From Primula veris (Eukaryota; Streptophyta; Magnoliopsida; Ericales; Primulaceae), in the NCBI GenBank assembly GCA_963682055.1, contig OY821744.1:10332835-10396834 (forward strand): 64,000 bases of DNA, written 5' to 3'. Below the pieces are notes generated by a model that ran no database searches, had not been told where the DNA came from, and saw nothing but the letters and a program-made list of their open reading frames with translations. Positions 34,401 through 45,400 of the stretch are shown in pieces. The position numbers and the translations under genes were made by a program. Numbering within the stretch: position 1 is the first letter of the stretch; the number at the start of each line of letters is the position of its first letter.

Positions 34401-35349
34401 CCGCATGGTAATTTTCGAATAAATCCTTCTGAGCGGTCGTGTGAAATGATGCCCCAGAGTCTAGAATCCACGATTCTATATTTCTTTGTTCGGTAAGCAA
34501 CAAACAGTCACCCGAATCCTCGTCGCTCGCAACATTAACCACGTGATCACGGCCGGTACCCTTCTTCGGCTGCTTGCACTCATGACTGAAGTGCCCCATA
34601 CCCTGGCAGTTATAGCACCGAAGATTCTTCTTACTTCGATCGCTATCTTTGCCTCCTCGGCTTTGCCCTATTCTACCTCGGGATTGCGAACGTCCTCTAA
34701 CGTCCCATACCCTAGCCTTACCCCGGTCTCTTGAACCCATGTTCAAGGCTGCTCCATCATTTGAGCATTCACCCATGTCTAATCTCCTGAGTTCCTCAGC
34801 GAGTATTTGATCTCGGATGCCGTTGTAAGTCAGTTTCTCCTTTCCAATTGAGTTGCTAACAGCAGCTCGCATGAATTCCCAACTGTTCGGTAAAGAGGCT
34901 AGCAGTATAAGGGCTCTCACTTCGTCTTCAAAAGTTATCTCCACCGCATCCAACTGATTTACGGTGTCGATGAACTTGTTCACGTGATTTGCGACAGGTG
35001 TGTCCTCAGCCATGCGTAGGTTGAACAACTTACGCATGAGATGTACCTTGTTGTTCGCGGATGGTTTCTCATACATGTCGGTGAGGATCTTCATCATCCC
35101 CATCGTCGTCGTCTCTCTTGCGACGTTATGTGCTACACTCCTAGATAGTGTTAGGCGGATCACTCCCAACACTTGTCGGTCTAAGAGTTTCCACGCCTCC
35201 TCGGTGGTCGTGGTCGGCTTTTCCTCAAGGAGAAGTGGCTGATGCATCTTCCTCCCGTAGAGGTAGTCCTCTATTTGCATTCTCCAGAATGCGAAGTCCT
35301 TCCCGTCGAACTTCTCGATCCCGTGTGCGGTTCTGTCTTCTTTCGCCAT
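31408..35349 (-). CDS. Tnt1-like Gag-Pol polyprotein, intact single frame (1313 aa)
   Basis: Read from ATG 35349 (MAKEDRTAHGIEKFDG); the frame stays open 24 bases further up, but that start would be a GTG inside the primer binding site. In order: Copia gag (YLYGRKMHQPLL, about 30-45; about 200 residues), CCHC knuckle CYNCQGMGHFSHEC (about 245), protease ILDSGASFHTT (about 295), pre-integrase HRRLGHMSEKG...CEGCIFGK (about 422-460), integrase D in HSDVWGP (about 482), D in RSDNGGEY (about 547), E in GVAERMNRT (about 584), RT with KTAFLHGDL, LYGLKQAPRQWY and LLYVDDMLLAG (about 992), RNase H DADMAGD (about 1165) and STTEAEYVAM. All catalytic residues I checked are present. Lengths and order are typical for a complete element of this lineage. 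Confidence 0.95.
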   Translation of the reverse strand: MAKEDRTAHGIEKFDGKDFAFWRMQIEDYLYGRKMHQPLLLEEKPTTTTEEAWKLLDRQVLGVIRLTLSRSVAHNVARETTTMGMMKILTDMYEKPSANNKVHLMRKLFNLRMAEDTPVANHVNKFIDTVNQLDAVEITFEDEVRALILLASLPNSWEFMRAAVSNSIGKEKLTYNGIRDQILAEELRRLDMGECSNDGAALNMGSRDRGKARVWDVRGRSQSRGRIGQSRGGKDSDRSKKNLRCYNCQGMGHFSHECKQPKKGTGRDHVVNVASDEDSGDCLLLTEQRNIESWILDSGASFHTTAQKDLFENYHAGNFGKVYLADGEALDVVGTGDVKIRIPNESVWKLTKVRHVPRLTKNLISVGQLDAERHSISFSSGAWKVSRGAMVIARGSKVGTLYMTTDEERTIATAVSQNCSELWHRRLGHMSEKGMKVLAKDSKLPGLKSVNLDMCEGCIFGKQKKVSFRKGGKAPKEEKLALVHSDVWGPSPVTSLGGAQYYVTFIDDSTRKTWVYFLKHKSEVFKKFQEWKAMVELETGNKLKCLRSDNGGEYIDAKFVEFCAQRGIRMEKTIRRTPQQNGVAERMNRTINERARSIRLQSGLPKTLWAHAVSTAVYLINRGPSVPLERRIPEEVWIGEPISYEHLRVFGCLSYTHVDINERTKLDSKSKVCYFVGYGGAEFGYRFWDGQGKRIIRSKDVIFNESILYKDRQNVVVEEDVLPSEESGMVDMNAFPRMLENDIEDEPVVLDNRPADAEEAEELPQTPRPELGRGHRVRRPPARYSPSLHYILLSDAGEPESREEALELKDSSKWELAMKDEMKSLEKNVTWQLAELPKGKRALSNKWVFRLKEEQNGTKRYKARLVVKGFQQKAGIDYTEIFSPVVKMTTIRLLLSIVVNANLHLEQLDVKTAFLHGDLDEEIYMLQPEGFAEKGKEKLVCKLRKSLYGLKQAPRQWYKKFDSFMADTGLERSDSDHCCFVKRFENSSYVILLLYVDDMLLAGSSLVEINKVKQQLAKQFEMKDLGAANQILGMRISRGRDGSLFLSQAEYVKKVLARFSMSDAKAVGSPLAAHFSLSKEQSPSDEEGKDSMSNIPYASAIGSLMYAMVCTRPDIAHAVGVVSRYMSNPGKHHWEAVKWILRYLSGTVSLALCFRKTSEGLHGYVDADMAGDLDSRKSTTGCVCTFGGTAVSWTSKLQKIVALSTTEAEYVAMTEASKEIIWLQGFLEELGQRTDKGVLHCDSQSAVQLAKNPVFHSRTKHIQIRYHFIRAVLEDGIFALEKIESAKNPADMLTKTVTIDKLRLCATSVGLRA

Positions 35350-35360
35350 CGATCTTCCGA

Positions 35361-35372
35361 GCTCTGATACCA
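35361..35372 (-). other. Primer binding site of the nested Copia
   Basis: Reads TGGTATCAGAGC on the minus strand, two bases from the 5' LTR (element orientation). Confidence 0.92.
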
Positions 35373-35374
35373 CT

Positions 35375-35726
35375 TGTTAGGGTCGATACAGGCGAACACA
35401 AAGAAAGATAGAAAACTTTAAACCGAGCACACACTCTTTGATAACGGAGTTCACCCAAATTGGCTACGTCTCCGGGCCGCTACACGTGGCACTTAGTATT
35501 ATATATTAAAAGAGGATTACAATTGTAATCTAGCTAAACACAAAGCTATGGTTCTCTCGCAACTAGAACTCTCTCTTTATAATATAGAGGTGTTTGTGTA
35601 GGTGTAATTACAATACAAGATATTGGGGCATATAAATAGAACCCAACATGGGTCATATTACAATTCCAGGTGATGTGGGATAATTAGAAAACATGGCCAA
35701 ACCTCATTTGGCTCCACAACTCAACA
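35375..35726 (-). repeat. LTR of the nested Copia (5' LTR in element orientation)
   Basis: 352 bp, one mismatch to its partner at 30879-31230; flanked by target duplication AAATG. Confidence 0.95.
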
Positions 35727-36282
35727 AAATGTTCCATGCAAAACAAAATATTAAGTGTTACAATTTACATATGCCACACTACACCCAAAAATTACAAAAT
35801 TGTTTGTCTTAATAACCGTTACACCTTTGTTTAATAGAAAACTCGAGAAACGGTGTCTGGAGTTGTATGTGTTTCAACACAACATCTGTATACTGCGTTC
35901 ACGTTTCCGGTTCAGATATGGTAAAATAATTCCTACCTGAACAGAAACAATCATTAATTAGGAGCAAATTTTACACAAATGCTAAAACTACCGACAGCCA
36001 ACAAACATTAACGAGAGAGAAAAAACAATGTATACAATAACCTGTAAAGACATAAGCAAACTAAACTCAAATTTCGTTCATATAATTTGTTAACAAGAAA
36101 CAAAAGACATTAGTTCTTAATAAGATCATCTGAAAATGCATTGTGCCTAAAATACAACATTAACAACAGATGTTTACTTGGCCGATTTGGACACGTGTTA
36201 TGTTATTGTAATTTGTTGGCTAAAACATACATGATTTGAGAATATAGATAAAAGAACCTTATGGTACAAGTAAAATTACAGT

Positions 36283-37029
36283 TTAGAATGTTGTTTCTCC
36301 CCCAATTCGACAAGTCCAACTAACATCATATATTTCACCGTCAAATGGTAAACAACCAAAAAAATTCTCCTTAGTGAAATTTCTTTTATAGCACTGTATT
36401 AGTTGAACAAAAAGCACAAACCTGACGACAGCAAGATTTGTAATGATTATTTTTAGGAGTGAAAGTACATTTGCAGAAATGATAAATTTGTTTAAGAAAA
36501 GTCAATATATGCAAACACGCTAAAACAAACCTTTATAGGTAAATTTGGTGTAGTCACGAATTCGCTAACTTTATCAGCACCCCTATCTTTTTTATTGACA
36601 CTATTGGCATCATAACCACCAGTAGTTTCATTCATAACACCATCTGCAAATTTGTAGTGAAAGTGGTGATGTTAAGTTACAAAAGCTAAGAAGTGTAAAC
36701 GACACACAAATGTTCCATAACAATTAAATTAAAAATTCTACAATCGGTATATTTGGAAGAATATTACCTTCGGTCAAATCTTAATAACAAATAACATAAT
36801 TTGTGTGAGGTGGTGTATCATTCAACATAATATTACCTTTACAAATTCATAAAGTAAAACCAAGAGATCCTCAATTCCTCATTGTATAACAAATAAAGCA
36901 GGACTCAAACAAGATAGTGGATAAGAAGAGATAACAATAGACAATAGACATACTGCATATGAAGTTATGAACCACCTGCACAGTCTGAGCAGTTGCATTC
37001 ATCTACCTGAGCAAGGCTACCGCTGAAGC
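36283..37029 (-). pseudogene. Second captured exon set in the CACTA element, gene not recognised
   Basis: Minus-strand exons with consistent phases: 37029-36976 (FSGSLAQVDECNCSDCA, GT donor, phase 1 out), 36643-36531 (enters in phase; GVMNETTGGYDANSVNKK ... VTTPNLPIK), about 36475-36422 (NVLSLLKIII..., AG acceptor apparently lost, GT donor), and 36382-36283 (FTKENFFGCLPFDGEIYDVS, WTCRIGGETTF then stop TAA). The last exon looks like a real protein C-terminus. The set lies downstream of the FIP37-like exons in the same orientation but does not match FIP37. I do not recognise the donor gene. Confidence 0.55.
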
Positions 37030-37585
37030 CTGCATAAGAAACAAATCAAAACGATATTAGATCAACTACCATCCACGTCAAAACATCATATAAGTTTGAA
37101 TAATAATAATAATAAAATCAAAAACTAAAGTAAACTTAGAAAGACATTCCCTGTAAGACAAAATTACAGGATTACGAAACGTATCGTTGACTTTATAATG
37201 AAAGATCTTAACAAAACAAGTGAAAGTTTGCTGTAAATAGAAAAATTATGAGGTTGGCATACCCATTGCTATCAACAATATTTTTTTATATAAATAAGTA
37301 AATCATAGGCATAGATCGTATATCAGATGCATTCACAAAGGCCTCTATATATAAACACATACACTTAAAACCGAAATTTAGGAGCTTAGCATTCGATTAT
37401 GTCCTTGCAATGTTTCAATAGACCAACACACACACACACACACACAAACTTGGCTTATATTAAAAGCAAATTGGTGAATTAACTTTATTTATGTATGCCA
37501 GGCTCAGTTAATAACTGTGAAAACAAAAATAATGCAATAAAGTGTAAGATAAAACGACTAAGTAAAACTAGATATTGATACTCAC

Positions 37586-38049
37586 TTGACAAGTTGCAAG
37601 GGCATACTGGCAGGTTTGAAGGTTGCAAAACAAAAGTAACATAAGACAAAAAGCAATAAGCGACAAAAGCCGACACTAAAACGACGGGAAAATCCTGAAA
37701 CAGATAAAAAAAGTAATATGTACATGATGCGGCACATATATTTATATATATTACCTCTCACGTAGAGAGAAAATCATCCCAGTTGCCACACCAAGTGCAG
37801 TTACTTCTACTTTGACATTGGCCTATATGAGTAATGAAAACAATATAGTCCAAATATTCTCAAGCATTTTCTCCTTGATAGGCAAAGTTAGGAATGTTAA
37901 TTTTAATTTATCCATAGACAATCAAATACAAAACAAGATCATAACCAGAAGTGCCTGCTGGGATAAGATTTGAAGATTACCTTCTTTGAACCAAAAATAT
38001 CATTTTCATCGTACTCAAGATCTCCAAAGGTTCTTTTATTGCCTTGCAT
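37586..38049 (-). pseudogene. FIP37: Captured 5' exons of a FIP37 (WTAP-like m6A writer subunit) gene
   Basis: Three exons on the minus strand: 38049-37981 (M then GNKRTFGDLEYDENDIFGSKK, GT donor), 37822-37755 (VEVTALGVATGMIFSLRE, AG acceptor, GT donor) and about 37622-37586 (LQTCQYALATCQ, GTGAGT donor, acceptor AG mutated to AA). They match, in order, the N-terminus of plant FIP37 as I know it (a SFGDLEDDEDDIFG-type stretch, GVxTGMILSLR, then LxxCKxxLAxCQ). FIP37 is a coiled-coil partner of the MTA/MTB m6A methyltransferase. The rest of the gene, including the long coiled coil, is absent. The longer open frame at 37485-37676 is intron sequence preceding and overlapping the third exon in another frame. 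Confidence 0.75.
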
Positions 38050-39194
38050 CACATATAAAACAAATCATAAGAAAAAAATTAAACACCACCAATTTTTTTA
38101 AAAAAGAAGAACGATATGTCAATAACAAAACATCATTAGTTACACTATCATTGTTTTGTATGCTCTATATATAACTGACAGTAACTAAATGGAGAAAAAA
38201 AGGATGAGATTAAAATATTCAGCCAAACAGACCATACTTATGAACAATGCCTTAACGAGGTCAGGCTTAATGAATTATCATATCAAAGTATTTAATGTGA
38301 TGATGAAATATATGCAGGAGTATGTGGAACATTAAGGGATTGTTTGCCTATGGCTTATTAACAATAATTAGGCGTAAAATCACTTAAAACTTTTAAAATC
38401 TTTTAAGGCACAAAGAGAAGATTGGCTTATAAGCCAGTCAATAAAGCAACTTAATAAATATCTACACTTGCAAGTTTAAAAAGTTTCTACCAAACAAGTG
38501 TATGTTGTCATATATATCCTAAACTTGAAATACCATCACGATGTGGCCTATCATTTATCCTTATATCCTAAAATAATGCAATAACTAATATAAATAACCA
38601 AACCTGAGCTTAAAGCTGCAACTAAACATAGCCTGAAGTAAACAAAACCGATCCCAAATAAACCCCCATCCTTCTCAGTTCAACATTCATACTCAAAAAC
38701 TAAAATACTGTAAAGTCTAATTTAATAACTTAAAAAACATAACCAAAAAGAAAACATTGAAAAATTATATAAAGAAAGGAGATCTGTATATTCCAAAACA
38801 AAAACAGTAAAACCCTAATTTATGAACAAATCAAAATTTACAAACCAGTTGCAAATTTAATGTCACGATTATCGTCATTAACTTAATTAGGAAAAATATC
38901 AAAAAACAATAACCTAAATACATAAATTGTACTACACGGGTATAAAACGGGTAAGAAAAACATACAAAATCGCGAATAGAATAATCTGCTGAATTTGAGA
39001 TATTTAATTGATTGCCAGAGATTGTTGGAGACGGGGAGGGACATTATATGCACACTGTCAATTGTATTTGCTTAATATGCTATACCGCAGCCCAAGTTAC
39101 TTGGCACGCTGCTGCTATAAACCACATTTGCAGCTTGCTTTTACTATGCACTGTTAATCACTCGCTGCGGAAATCCCTTTTTCTTGTAGTAAGG

Positions 39195-39407
39195 GGAGGA
39201 CCGAGGCTGGTGCTCGCGGTGGGCACAGTCACCCCACAAAATTTAAAAGAATTTTTTTTATATAGATTTGTTTCTGCATGCGACTATATATCTAATTTAA
39301 AGCGACCTCATACAAAGTTGTGTTTGTCATAGATGGGAAAGTCTGTGCATTCATTTCAAGCGGTAAAGAGTTGGAAATTTTATGTAATAAGATTTTAAAT
39401 GTGAAAC
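39195..39407. other. Short spacer between the CACTA element and a solo LTR
   Basis: About 200 bp, including the target duplication GAAAC at 39403-39407. No feature recognised. Confidence 0.5.
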
Positions 39408-42109
39408 TGTAACATCCTGGGAATATGATGTTACACGGCCGACTAACACGTGGCTTGACACGTGCTAGACGAACGCCTATAACTTAAAGATAATAAAATA
39501 AATAATTTAGACTATAAAATAATAGCTTCAAACATTCGTTCTTATTTCTGAATATCTCACCAACCTAAGATAAAATTCACATATCGATAGGAACTTATTT
39601 AAAAAGGTCTTGTAATACTAAAGAAACAGGAATTGAAAATTATAATCTTGGAACTTTATTAGCAGCGGAAATAAAGCGGAATCCTATGAAGGTCTGGCTG
39701 ATTCCCAACTAACTTAACTCTGACTCCTTAGAACGACTCCTTAGAACCTGTATACCTGAAAGCGTTTCAAAAGCGAGGGGTAAGCTAAAAGGCTTAGTGA
39801 GCGATAAACCTTGCAATACAATATAGGGTCGAAAATATATTTTAATCATTCAATCATTTTCCTTCGAAAAATCAATATTTTTAACTTTACAAAATTCCCA
39901 AAGCATAATGTAATATAATTGTAATTTTTGGTGTGATCAATACGATAATATAAATGAGAAATTAAGCTCGATTGGCCTTCCCAATCTCCTAGGTGGGTTC
40001 AGACTTCCTGATCCTCTTTTATTCGTTGGATCCAGACTTCCTGAATCTCTTTTATTCGTTGGATTCAGACTTCCTGAATCTCTTTTATTCGTTGGATTTG
40101 GACTTCCCAAATCTCTTTTATTCTATAAACTTAATGCCAAATATAAATCATAGAGATCAACAAAATAAAATAAACTTTCTTAAAAATCTCATACGTTTAT
40201 CAACGCATATAAACATTTCACTTTCCTTACGTTCATCAACGTACACAAATAACCTTCCTGTTTTGAAACCTGCAACTTTGCAATGATATATACATATATA
40301 ATTTTGATACTTTTCAAAATATAAATTCAACATGCAAATATTTATTAAAAATGCAATGGGATTTTATAATAGCAAGTAAGAAAAACCACTCACTCAAATA
40401 CCGGATTGAAAATAGCTCGGGACACCGAAAACCTGAAAATATAATTATCAACTACTTGTCAATATACCGTACGGAACCGCTAACTATTTTAATTGCACTC
40501 TAAATAACTCGACTATTCCCAGCCTCCAGAACAATTAAGTTCTATATAAGTCGCAAAGTAATTTGTTCTGTACATAAAATAAGGAAACTAAACATAATCA
40601 ATCAGCTAAGGTATAATTAGGTTGGGTAAGATTATAAACCATGTCAATATTAAGGACACTTAAACTAAGTAACTTATCGAAGAACAAACATGCCACATAC
40701 ATACACATACATAGACAATAAGAATTCAATACCAGGTTTATCCCCAAATAATCATGTATTGATCAAAATGTTCTCTGTCCTTAGTTACTATACTATCACT
40801 TAGTTTATGATACGAATCGTTTACAAAGTGATGAGACTAAGGCATGTTTGGATAAGCAAAACATTAGTAGCCGTGTGTGTTTACCTAGATTGGTTAAGAG
40901 CTTACATTTATCTTTAAAAAAAAACTGCAAGTAATAAGTATGATAGCATGTTCCTGGAACCAAACAAGTTTACAATTAAGGACATAAACATTAAGCTAGT
41001 CTATCTCATGCAAAATCCAGTAGTTCTGTTATTTCGACTAAGGCATGTACCGGACAATCATTTACTTGAACTGGTAAGTTGCAGCAACTCGGTATGTATT
41101 CCTAATCAATTAATAAATCAAGCAATGAGTCACACAACCAGATCATCGAGGAACTCACAATTTAATACCCGTTTGAACAGAATTCTACAAGCAGCTAAGT
41201 TTATGATGTTTGACTAACTATATATATGTGACGGTTCATTTCGAAACTACAAAACCATTAGTTGTACTGTAATATTGTCCGCAACTTATTTAAAGATCGA
41301 TCAACTTAATAAAAGTGACAACTATAAACTCTTACTATTAAACTTCTGAAGAATTTCACACCCAAACAAACATATTGATTTAATTTATCTCAGAATTAAT
41401 CCACTAATTACACAACCTAACATGGAAAGCAAGTAATAAGCTGTATAAGTAACAAGGTTAAGCCACGATCTATCAATTAAATTATATTCATCTTTATACT
41501 ATCAATTTCACAACATGGGTTAACCACTCAAGACATTAATAAATCAAAACTAATTTATGCAAAACAACATAGCAGTACTATATGTTTATCCTAGTCTGGT
41601 TATAAGTTTGACCTAATTTTTAGATTACTAAACAAAGATTTAACAGAGGATTTGGATTGTATAAATACCTTGACGAGGAGGAAAAACACCAAAAACTAGC
41701 CCGACTTTTCTCAACTTATTGGCTTATTTCCTCTCTTTCTCTTCCTTTATAGATATTCACTCTCTGTTGCTATATCACTCTTCACCTTTACAGTATTATA
41801 AATACTGATGATGGAAACGGCTTTGATAAGATGGAAACCAAACGCTTAATATATCTCTCCTTTTAATATTCGCATGTTTAGGACAATTAATACTATTTCA
41901 ATTTTTTATTCATTAATACTATTAAGGAAACACAAAATCAGGCCTTAGCTTTTCCTGTTATTAATCACAACTCCTACTAGTTACCGATTGTTACCCTTTA
42001 CTATCAATTCAGACTTAAGTGACCCTTTTTACTTAATAAAGTTAGAAGAAATAATTGTTGCCTCGATGAACTAAAAGAAATAAAAAATAAAAAAATATGG
42101 GTTTTTACA
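39408..42109. mobile_element. Solo LTR, probably Ty3-Gypsy, 2702 bp
   Basis: Starts TGTAACATCCTGGGAAT, ends GGGTTTTTACA, and is flanked by a 5-bp direct repeat GAAAC (39403-39407 and 42110-42114). No internal domain, primer site or second LTR is present, so recombination between LTRs is inferred. Inside, a 33-bp unit repeats about four times at 40005-40125 (GACTTCCTGAATCTCTTTTA). Large LTRs opening TGTAACATCC are typical of plant chromovirus-type Gypsy elements. It ends 336 bp from the stop codon of MLO B, inserted in the duplicated 3' flank. Confidence 0.72.
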
Positions 42110-42445
42110 GAAACGAGATAGTGTATCTCGAAATCACAAGAGAAAGATGTTGCTTTCTTGTCTAAGACTTGCTAAAAGTACTTTAAAGTAATTAGTACGA
42201 GAAAAAAAAATTGTTACAAGACAAACTTCAAAATTTCTACCAGAACTTATAAGTATTGTCACCAATATTGGAAAAAGAATTCGTCATACCCATAATGTAT
42301 AAAAAGATAAATAAAATAACTAAGCGTGACTACATTAAGTGACGTGTGACAATATTTGTGCATGTTAGAGTTTCAATTTCAATGTTTTCATATATATACC
42401 ACTATATATTGCAGTATCATCGGTTACCAATTTGGCATTTACCAA

Positions 42446-45400
42446 TCAAACATTTCTCATATGTCCAAACGAAAAATCCTTAGGCAAAATATTATGCGTT
42501 AAACGTTGTCCTGCATTGGTGATTTCCGGTAGCGGCACCTTATGGCTAGGGCCCATGTCATCTATGTCCCCCAGATCAATATGATGATCATACGGAGGAG
42601 ATTCGTACATGTCAAAATTGGATATATGTATTTTAGTGTGAGAGGCATTGGGGCTATCGGGAATATCACTGCTTTGGTTATTGTGGAGGAGATGGACTGG
42701 AGAGAGGTTGTGGGAGGGTGTGCTTGGTTGGCTCGAGACGGGAGTGTTGTCTGTAGAATTACGGAGTTGGTGGTGGCTTTGTTTAACATGTTTTTTTGCC
42801 GTGTGGTGCCAGTTTCGGAGAGCTGTCGCTACTCTGTCGTTGAATATCGTTGGTTTCATCGTCGATCCCATCTACATTATTCATGTGTAACTGTTATTAG
42901 TAATGAAATAGTATGGGATAGAATATTCGTAATTAGTGGACTAAAATCCGAATAAAAATAAGTTAAGTTTATTGATGAGTGTTACCTAGTTACTTTACTT
43001 GGAGACATGGACGAATTATTCTATTATAACGAGTCAATCTAAAAAATTTGATACTGTCAAATTTTATCATTTTTTTTTCAAAATTACCCTTACATTTTTT
43101 TTATTAATTAGCATAATGTCATACTTTCACAACTAATAGAAAAATGAAAAACTAATTAGCACTTTTTATCTTTTAACAACTCAATTTGAATTCTTCTCAT
43201 CTTTTCAATTTTTTTATTTTTCACATATTTGTATTATAGCTATACTTATTTGCTAAATTTTAATCATACTATGTATCGTACACGTAAAGCCTGAGACACA
43301 ATTAATAGTGATTATAGTGATTGTATCTGGAAGGGGTCAAGTGCCACCCCTTTCTTTTCATATATAAAAAGACTAGAATATCTTTAGGCTAAAATATGTG
43401 CATAATATATGCCTAATTAATTACTGATTTCCCTTGGGGGATATATAAGGAAAATTGACCTTAATACATTTGTGAACTTATAGTTACATATATGGATGTT
43501 TACATTGTTTATTTTTATTATCGTTGTATTGAAACATGGTTAAATAGAGGAATTGATTTACTTGGTTTAGTTGTCATAATTGGTATATCGTATAATATGT
43601 AGCAAGTGTATTACTTCATAGGTTTTTATGCTTGATTTAGTTGTTTTAAAAAAGACTATAGTTATTGTTCATGTACAAGTATTGTGCATACGTAGTATTA
43701 TCTTTTTTAAAATACATAAAATGATCTGATTAGTTTGCCACCCCTTGATCAGTGTTCATGTATAAGTGTGAATAATTTTATTTCGATCTTGTCTCATATA
43801 TAGGACGTTTAGAACTATGAAATGACAATATGCTTTATTTTTCTCTTTGGTTTGAAATAACTACAATATATACAAAAGTGTTAGTCATCAGTTTACCTGT
43901 GTCACTAGAGCGTAAAGAGGAAGAGTAACATAGCTGCACAAAAACTGTATCAAAACCCTGTTCAAGTTAAGAAAGTTGGTTAATTCTGGTAAAATATAAT
44001 ATCGTAGCCATTTTGGGAGTTAATTACTGCAGTAATATAAGACACTCACCCCATGGAAATTCTGATAACCACATCTTCGGTTTTTTCGTGAAAACAAGAC
44101 TTTAATCCAAATTCATACTGAAATAAAAATTGATTTGGATACGTTAGATTTTTGAATGTTTAAAACGTTAGATTTTCGAATATTTAAATTCCAAGAAAGG
44201 TGCATGATATATAAACGGTTTAATCTATTTACACTGAAATCTCTCTCGTGTCATATTGGCTTGTCCACATGTGGTTCAATGATTTGAAATTTGTAAAATA
44301 AAATCAATAAAAAGCCACAGCGGAACCAATTTGGGAATTGGATTACTAGACTTACTTGTTAAATTTTTTTTTAATTATTATCATGTTGATTAAAAAGAGA
44401 GTAGGATTTTTAATCGTGACGTCGTATATATCGTGTCTTTTTAAGTCTGCATCATAAGTACTAAGATATTGGGCTCTTACCCAAGTCCATGCAAAGAAAG
44501 CAAGCTGAAAGGCATTCTGAAATAGGTGATCGAGGGGGAAATGTTAGTAAATATGTAAAGTGGAATATCTTTTATGTTTAGTAACAAAAAACTATAGAAT
44601 TTTTTAAAAGTTAATTACCTGAAAGAGAACGAAATTAATAAGGTACAGAATGAGTCGAGGACGTTTAAACCAAAACAGATCATCACCGGGTTGAACTACC
44701 GGAACACCCTTCACCACCTCACCTCTTTCTTGAATTCTTAATCCCATTTTCGTAATTATCACTTGTAGTTTAGCCCCCACCAAAAGTATAATCTAAAAAT
44801 TTGCAAATAAAATTGGTATTAGATAATTCTACTAGATATTATAAAAGCTAGTTTACTAATATACATCAGGGGTTATAAATAATGTAGCTTACTATTAGAG
44901 GAATAAATGGTAGCCAGTAATAAGAGTACCATCCTGTTTAATAGATCAAGAAACAGCAGTTAAATAAAGGAAAATTTAATCTCTTAAACATTTTTGACAA
45001 ATAATCATTAATCGAATTAAAAAACAAATTGATGCGGTTGCAATATAGACTTACCATGAGTGTTGCAGAGGATGAATAACACGGCAAAGAACCAGATTAA
45101 AGGACTGTCAAATGACATTGTTGTTAGTTCATCTTTCATATTACCAGATCATACAAATTCATTTTAGTGAAGTAGATTCAACTAAATAAATTAAATATTA
45201 CTATATACGATAGTCACCGTCTTAAATAGTAGGTGCTCAGTGCTCTTTTGCATGCATGTTTTTATACATAACAAAAACTCGTATGACAATATGCGGAAAT
45301 GTGTTTAGAAGGTTGATGTGCGACAAATAACGAAGCGGAATAAGTAACCTGATACCCACGACAACTTTGAAATCTTCATCCAGAGATCTTTTGATGTATT

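Larger units (their letters stand above)
30879..35726 (-). mobile_element. Complete Tnt1/Tork-like Ty1-Copia element, 4848 bp, nested in the CACTA element
   Basis: The 352-bp LTRs (30879-31230, 35375-35726) start TGTTAG and end CAACA and differ at one base by eye (near 30906/35410). The 5-bp target duplication AAATG is at 30874-30878 and 35727-35731. On the minus strand the primer binding site TGGTATCAGAGC is at 35372-35361 and the polypurine tract CAAGTGGGAGAT next to 31231. One uninterrupted gag-pol frame fills the inside. LTR identity plus intact frame indicate a very recent insertion that may still be competent (inference). Its GC content is higher than that of surrounding DNA. Confidence 0.96.
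30498..39191. mobile_element. CACTA (En/Spm-type) transposon, non-autonomous, carrying gene fragments and a nested Copia
   Basis: The left end CACTACAACAAAAAAGGCC at 30498 and the right end CCCTTTTTCTTGTAGTA ending at 39191 are inverted repeats (right terminal G mutated to A). The 3-bp target duplication AGG is at 30495-30497 and 39192-39194, as expected for CACTA. Subterminal repeats built on GCACGCTGC/GCAAGCTG occur at both ends (30580-30770 and 39080-39175). Without the nested Copia (30879-35726) it is about 3.8 kb. No transposase (TNPD/TNPA type) is recognisable; instead the minus strand carries exons of a FIP37-like gene (37586-38049) and a second set (36283-37029). 35732-36282 and 38050-38990 hold nothing recognisable. 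Confidence 0.85.

Noticed and set aside
37485..37676. Hydrophobic open frame that looked like a membrane protein exon
   Set aside because: It reads through intron sequence upstream of a FIP37-like exon in another frame; the exon frame LQTCQYALATCQ explains the conserved part.
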